A DNA stretch of 64,000 nucleotides. It comes from Candidatus Nomurabacteria bacterium. Lineage in GTDB: Bacteria; Patescibacteriota; Saccharimonadia; Saccharimonadales; Saccharimonadaceae. Numbering within the stretch: the stretch's first letter is position 1; each line of letters opens with the position of its first letter. The stretch lies in NCBI GenBank assembly GCA_031257295.1, contig JAIROX010000005.1, forward strand, positions 1 through 64,000. Reading direction: 5' to 3'. This document shows positions 59,545 through 64,000 of the stretch, piece after piece. The notes below the pieces were generated by a model, which saw only the letters and a list, made by a program, of their open reading frames with translations, had not been told where the DNA came from and did not search any database. A program made the position numbers and the translations under genes.

Positions 59545-60522
59545 TTACACCTTCGGGGCTGAATCAAGCTTACTATTAATGCTGTTGTTTAGTTCTTTAT
59601 TGCGAAGCTCTAGCTCTTGCAGCTCCCCCTGAATAGCCGTGTAGCGCTCAATCTTCTGGTTAATTTCCACCCTAAGAGCCTCCAACCTATCAGACTCAGT
59701 GACCAGCCCGGCTCGCTCAGCATCAAACTGAGCTTGAGAAGAAAAGTCGCCGCCGCTAGCCCGCGCATTAAAGCTAGAAATCCTGGCACTTAGCGCGCTA
59801 GTCGCGCTATTATAGCTAGTCGTTTGGTCCTCGACATCCTTGGCCAAAGCTTCAGCTTCTTTAACAAGTTGGTCGGCGCGGTCTTTAACTTCAACAAATT
59901 TCTGATGATAGCCATCATACAGCTTAAGCACTTTATCGCGGTTAAAATACTTGGCGTAGTGTTCTTCAAGCTCAGCTGGTAAGTCGCCCACTTCTGTACC
60001 AAGCACCGAGTGCAGCTCAGTATACTTATCTTCAGCCGGATAATTACTCATATACTTCTCAAGTTCTGGAGTTTTGTGCGCTGCATAGTAGGTGTCAATA
60101 GTAGCGTCTACCTTTTGGCGCTCACCGTCACTGAGCCGCTCGTACACAGCGTGCAAGGTCTCGTGCGCCAGCGTAACCTCTTTAATACCATCAAGCTCTT
60201 CGCTTTGCACATTATAAACATAAATCCGATTGTTGGTATAACAGCCCAGCACATTAACCTCAGACTGCACGGCTTCACAGTCTTTATTGAAGCTGCTAGA
60301 GCCTTCTATGCTGGGCTCAGAGCTGTATAGTCTAAATTTACCATCACCCGTAAAGCCAATTCGCTCCACCATGCGTTCAATCTCTGGCGTTGGTTTATAG
60401 GCCAAGTAAACTGCGTAATCGACAATAGACTGCTGGTAGTAAACAACCAGCCCAATCACAGCAATCAGCACAATTGAAGTGACTATACTAACTACGCGGC
60501 TGAGCGGCTTCTTACTCGTCAT
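59545..60522 (-). CDS. Membrane-anchored HExxH metallopeptidase-like protein
   Basis: 325 residues: an N-terminal transmembrane helix (about 8-29), an extracytoplasmic domain with the zinc-peptidase motif HETLH at 120-124 (TLAHETLHAVYERL), and a candidate third ligand in HSVLGTE. A long coiled coil (about 215-320) closes the protein. Two Cys (DCEAV and LGCYT) lie before the motif. Family unassigned. It overlaps clpC by 11 nt and so is probably co-expressed under CIRCE control, suggesting an envelope quality-control role. Confidence 0.7.
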   Translation of the reverse strand: MTSKKPLSRVVSIVTSIVLIAVIGLVVYYQQSIVDYAVYLAYKPTPEIERMVERIGFTGDGKFRLYSSEPSIEGSSSFNKDCEAVQSEVNVLGCYTNNRIYVYNVQSEELDGIKEVTLAHETLHAVYERLSDGERQKVDATIDTYYAAHKTPELEKYMSNYPAEDKYTELHSVLGTEVGDLPAELEEHYAKYFNRDKVLKLYDGYHQKFVEVKDRADQLVKEAEALAKDVEDQTTSYNSATSALSARISSFNARASGGDFSSQAQFDAERAGLVTESDRLEALRVEINQKIERYTAIQGELQELELRNKELNNSINSKLDSAPKV

Positions 60523-62980
60523 CTACAGACAATTTTAACAGGTTTTTACTGGCCGCAACAGTCACCACCGAGCCCTTAGGCAATTCATCTTTTAGCACCG
60601 CCTCCGCCACCAGGTGCTCTAGGCGATATTCAATAACGCGCCGCAGCGGCCGTGCGCCGTTTTTGGCATCAAAGCCTTCGCCTACCAGTAGCTTCTTAGC
60701 TGATGGCTTCACCACTAGCCCCAAGCCTTTAGCCACTAAGCGCTGCTTTAGGTCACCAACCAAGCCGTCAAAAATCTTGCCGATATCAGCTGACGTTAAT
60801 GCATTGAAGGTCACCACGCTATCAAAACGATTGACCAACTCTGGGCGCATATGCTTGGTTAACAGCCTGCGCGCCTCCCCGTCATTGCGTTTGTGTTCGG
60901 CCTGCAGCCGCTTGGCGTCGCTCTTGGTTTTAGCACCAAAGCCTAGCTCACTCTCGCGCAACATACCTTCAGCGCCGATATTGCTAGTTAAAATCACAAT
61001 CGTGTTATTAAACTTTATCTTGTTGCCCTGGCCATCAGTCAATACACCATCTTCCAAGATCTGCAGCAGAATACCAAATACTTCTGGGTGAGCCTTTTCA
61101 ATTTCATCAAACAGCACTACGCTGTATGGTCGGTGCCGAATCGCCTCTGTTAACTTACCGCCATCGTCGTAGCCTACGTAGCCAGCTGGCGCACCAACCA
61201 AGCGCGACACAGTGTGCTTTTCGCCAAATTCGCTCATGTCAATCTTAATCAGGCTATCGTCGCCGCCAAACACTTCGCGCGCCAGCACGCGCGCCAGTTC
61301 AGTTTTGCCCACACCAGTTGGCCCCATAAACACAAAGCTACCAATCGGCCTACCACTGTGCGCTATACCACTACGGCCGCGACGCACAGCCTTAGCAACT
61401 TGGCCGATGGCTTCATCTTGGCCGATGATATACTTCTTGAGGTGTTGTTCTAAGTTTACTAGCATCTTCTGTTCATCACCGTTAACCTTATTCACTGGGA
61501 TACCAGTGCGCAAGCTAATTGCCGAGGCCAGATCTTCGGTTTTTAGCTCTTTAGCCACCTTGGGTTTGGCAGCCTTGATCTTTTTTAGCTTTTCTTCGGT
61601 TTGCGCAATGCGAGTCTTGATAAGCGCAGCCTTCTCATAATTTTCATCACCTACTGCCTGGTCCATCTTGGTGCTCAGCCGCGCTAGCTCGTCAACGTAC
61701 TCCTTAGCCTTTTTGCTACCACCGCGGTTAGACCGCACCTGGTTAAGCGCTGCTGCTTCATCAAGCACATCAATCACCTTATCAGGCATAAACCTATCAT
61801 AGATATAGCGGTTGGCCATAGTTACAACCTCTTTTAGCACTTCGTCGCTAATTTTCACACCGTGGTGTTGCTCGTAGCGTTCACGCAGTCCTTTGAGGAT
61901 GGCTAGCGTCGTGTCTGCGCTCGGCTCATCAATCGTCACAGTCTGCAAGCGCCGCGCCAAAGCCTTGTCTTTCTCGATATACTTGCGATATTCATCAAAA
62001 GTCGTTGCACCAATTAAGCGGATCTTGCCCTTCGCCAAGCTTGGCTTCAAGATATTCGCCGCGTCCATACTGCCCTCAGCCGAACCAGCACCCGCCAGTA
62101 AGTGAATCTCATCTATAAATAGCACCGTATCTGGGTCTTCGGCCACTTCGCCAACTAGGCCCTTAAGCCGCTCTTCAAATTCACCACGAAATTTAGTACC
62201 TGCTATCATACCAGCTAGGTCAACTTGAATAATCTTCTTGTCAAGCAACGCCGTTGGCACGTTACCACTGGCAATTCGATCTACCAAGCCCTCCACGATG
62301 GCCGTTTTACCCACACCCGGCTCGCCAATCAGCACCGGGTTGCTCTTGGTGCGCCGCGCTAAGATAGTTACCACGCGTTCAATCTCTTTGCCCCGGCCAA
62401 TCACCGGGTCAAGCTCGCCCCTATGCGCCCTGTCTGTGATGTCTACACCATAAAGCCTAATAAAGCGATTGCTGGCCTTGCGGGATCTTTTCGTAGCTTC
62501 CTGGGGCACGCTGCCCACTTCACCCTGGCGGTCAAAAAACTTATCGAGCTCACCCGTAATTCTACCTACGTCAGCCTGCATATCACCCAGCAGTAGCTTA
62601 GCCCTTGAGCTACTCATAGAAAGTAGGCTATATAAAATGTGTTCTGTGCCAATATAGTCCTGGCTAAAATCTGCCGCGATGCTATCGCTCATCTTAAGCG
62701 CCAACATGGCCGACTCACTAAGGGTCTTAAACTGCGCGAAAGTTTGAATGTTCAGACGTGGCGTGAGGTTCAAAACCTGCTGGGCCCGCTCTAGAGTGAT
62801 ATTCTCGTCACCCAGAAACTTAGCGCCTAGCGAGCTTTCTTGAGCTAGCATGCCCAGTAAGATATGCTCGGTACCAATGTAGTCGCTGCCAAATTTGCGC
62901 GAAAACATATCAGCTTTTTGTAAGCTCATTCGAGCATTGTCAGTCATTTTGGCTATCAGTTCTGAAAAATCATCTGTCAT
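60512..62980 (-). CDS. clpC: ATP-dependent Clp protease ATP-binding subunit ClpC
   Basis: 822 residues: two N-terminal Clp repeats (about 5-150), AAA+ domain 1 with GEPGVGKT near 219, a middle coiled-coil (UVR-like) insertion around 420-460, and AAA+ domain 2 with GPTGVGKTE near 553. [14 protein letters not shown] and the D2-small domain complete it. Unfolds substrates for ClpP. ATG 62980 lies 7 nt after TATAAT (62988-62993), so near leaderless, with a perfect CIRCE upstream. Confidence 0.97.
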   Translation of the reverse strand: MTDDFSELIAKMTDNARMSLQKADMFSRKFGSDYIGTEHILLGMLAQESSLGAKFLGDENITLERAQQVLNLTPRLNIQTFAQFKTLSESAMLALKMSDSIAADFSQDYIGTEHILYSLLSMSSSRAKLLLGDMQADVGRITGELDKFFDRQGEVGSVPQEATKRSRKASNRFIRLYGVDITDRAHRGELDPVIGRGKEIERVVTILARRTKSNPVLIGEPGVGKTAIVEGLVDRIASGNVPTALLDKKIIQVDLAGMIAGTKFRGEFEERLKGLVGEVAEDPDTVLFIDEIHLLAGAGSAEGSMDAANILKPSLAKGKIRLIGATTFDEYRKYIEKDKALARRLQTVTIDEPSADTTLAILKGLRERYEQHHGVKISDEVLKEVVTMANRYIYDRFMPDKVIDVLDEAAALNQVRSNRGGSKKAKEYVDELARLSTKMDQAVGDENYEKAALIKTRIAQTEEKLKKIKAAKPKVAKELKTEDLASAISLRTGIPVNKVNGDEQKMLVNLEQHLKKYIIGQDEAIGQVAKAVRRGRSGIAHSGRPIGSFVFMGPTGVGKTELARVLAREVFGGDDSLIKIDMSEFGEKHTVSRLVGAPAGYVGYDDGGKLTEAIRHRPYSVVLFDEIEKAHPEVFGILLQILEDGVLTDGQGNKIKFNNTIVILTSNIGAEGMLRESELGFGAKTKSDAKRLQAEHKRNDGEARRLLTKHMRPELVNRFDSVVTFNALTSADIGKIFDGLVGDLKQRLVAKGLGLVVKPSAKKLLVGEGFDAKNGARPLRRVIEYRLEHLVAEAVLKDELPKGSVVTVAASKNLLKLSVDDE

Positions 62981-62987
62981 GCTAACA

Positions 62988-63025
62988 ATTATACACGTTT
63001 AGCACTCAGCTGGGAAGAGTGCTAA
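62988..63025 (-). promoter_or_regulatory. clpC promoter with CIRCE operator
   Basis: TTAGCACTC-N9-GAGTGCTAA at 62999-63025 is an exact CIRCE consensus, the HrcA target. TATAAT (62988-62993) lies just downstream on the minus strand, so HrcA would cover the -35 region. The operator's far half also contains the stop codon of gpmI (63022-63024). Confidence 0.95.
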
Positions 63026-64000
63026 TTCAACTCGATAACTGGCTCATCCCACTCCGGTAGCGGCTTCAAACCGTGCAATAACGCAACGGTTGCTGCTATA
63101 TTTGATAGCCCAAAGTCGCCCGACTTCTTGCTATACCTGTCACGGTTTTCGGTGTTATCATAAATCACAAACGGCACTGGGTTGGTCGTGTGGCTAGTCT
63201 TTGGCACTGGTTTACCGTCCTTTAGCATCGCCCCGCCACGGTGCCCTAGGTACACTTCTTCCTCCAAGTTGCCATGATCAGCCGTCACAAGCAACACGCC
63301 GCCTGCTTCGTCTACCGCAGCCATGGTTCGCCCAAGCGCTAAGTCAACCGCTTCCATAGCAATAATCGACGGCAGCATCTTAGCTTCATGCCCGACAATA
63401 TCACCATTAGGGTAATTCACTAAAATCGACTTGAACTTACCACCTTTTATCTTTTCTATCGATATATCAGTTAATTTATCACTATCCATCCACGGGAACT
63501 GCCACGGCTCACCCGTCTTATTGGGTATATCGACATACTCCTCAAGTTTATCGCTAAACCTGCCATTTTTATTACCATTGAAATAAAACGTCACATGGCC
63601 AAACTTGATACTTTCAGATGTGACAAACCGGCTAATACCCTCACTCACCAGGTATTCGGCTAGCACATGCTTTACCTGCACCGGTTCTACAAGCGTATGC
63701 GCTGGTATATGACGGTCGCGGTCATACTCGACCATCCCCGCATAGTAGACCCGCGGCACATGGCCGCGCTCAAATTTGTCAAAATCTTTCACAGTCATGG
63801 CTTCGCTGAACTCAATCGCCCTATCGGCGCGGAAGTCGTAATAAATCACCGTATCACCATCATCCATCTTCCCGACTGGAGCGCCATCATCACCAACTAT
63901 AGTGAATGGCGGCAAGTACTGGTCTTGAATGCTCGGCTGTTCTTGGCGAAAAGTTTCAATTGCAGCACGCGCACTCGTAAACGGCCGAGCGGTACCTAAA
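63022..64000 (-). CDS. gpmI: 2,3-bisphosphoglycerate-independent phosphoglycerate mutase (3' part)
   Basis: The gene runs off the right edge; the frame is open to 64000, and only about 325 C-terminal residues are visible. FRADRAIEFS, NYPNGDIVGHEAKM, TADHGNLEE and SHTTNPVPFVIYD are the iPGM substrate and manganese motifs. Interconverts 3- and 2-phosphoglycerate in glycolysis. The N-terminal catalytic Ser lies outside the window. Confidence 0.95.
   Translation of the reverse strand, partial: LGTARPFTSARAAIETFRQEQPSIQDQYLPPFTIVGDDGAPVGKMDDGDTVIYYDFRADRAIEFSEAMTVKDFDKFERGHVPRVYYAGMVEYDRDRHIPAHTLVEPVQVKHVLAEYLVSEGISRFVTSESIKFGHVTFYFNGNKNGRFSDKLEEYVDIPNKTGEPWQFPWMDSDKLTDISIEKIKGGKFKSILVNYPNGDIVGHEAKMLPSIIAMEAVDLALGRTMAAVDEAGGVLLVTADHGNLEEEVYLGHRGGAMLKDGKPVPKTSHTTNPVPFVIYDNTENRDRYSKKSGDFGLSNIAATVALLHGLKPLPEWDEPVIELN

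Noticed and set aside
1-64000. CRISPR arrays, rRNA genes and UGA recoding
   Set aside because: No regularly spaced repeats or rRNA sequence were seen, and at least one gene (46500-47312) ends at TGA with TGG used for tryptophan.

Overview
The window looks like a chromosome segment of a Candidate Phyla Radiation bacterium, most probably Candidatus Saccharibacteria (TM7). The reasons are the very compact r-protein, RNA polymerase and Clp gene set, the absence of ribosomal protein L30 (no rpmD between rpsE and rplO), Cys-less forms of S4, S14 and L36, a sortase gene inside the spc-type operon, a type IV pilin-like gene, and TGA read as stop, which argues against Gracilibacteria and Absconditabacteria. 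The lineage call is inference from gene content.

Layout. 1-2005: a large serine recombinase gene flanked by 105-bp inverted repeats, one arm abutting a tRNA-Thr gene. 2053-6292 (minus): trpS-rluD-holB-TPR operon, tRNA-Ala(CGC) with a tRNA-like leader, and queH. 6366-23122 (minus): the S10/spc/alpha superoperon, from rpsJ through rplC down to rpsI, with secY, a sortase, infA, rpoA, a TudS-like gene and an unassigned structured RNA of about 355 nt. 23307-31367: tuf, alkD, two paralogous membrane proteins, fusA-rpsG-rpsL, a CmpB-like membrane protein and a pseudopilin. 31464-38760: rpoC and rpoB. 39115-44694: an orphan gene with a switch-like leader, clpP, tig, a SPOUT methyltransferase, a FAD oxidase, a small membrane protein and tRNA-Leu. 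44858-64000: two orphan plus-strand genes, rsmD, recG, tyrS, a class A penicillin-binding protein, a PIN-TRAM protein, radA, a HAD-like protein, an HD-domain protein, a membrane metallopeptidase, clpC and the 3' part of gpmI.

How it works together. Most of the window is core information processing in long minus-strand operons. These have good sigma-70-type promoters (TTGACN/TATAAT, 17-nt spacer) and tight translational coupling (TAATG and 1- to 4-nt overlaps). Protein quality control (clpP, clpC) carries CIRCE operators, so HrcA-type heat-shock control is expected. Seven genes appear to have leaderless mRNAs, with a -10 box 6 or 7 nt before the ATG.

The most striking accessory signal is four G9 homopolymer tracts on the minus strand. 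Each lies exactly between the -35 and -10 boxes of a promoter for an accessory, mostly envelope-type gene (membrane paralog, pseudopilin, orphan protein with switch-like leader, small membrane protein). This is the architecture of phase-variable promoters controlled by slipped-strand changes in spacer length. A second new-looking item is a covarying RNA element found directly upstream of both rpsC and rpoB.
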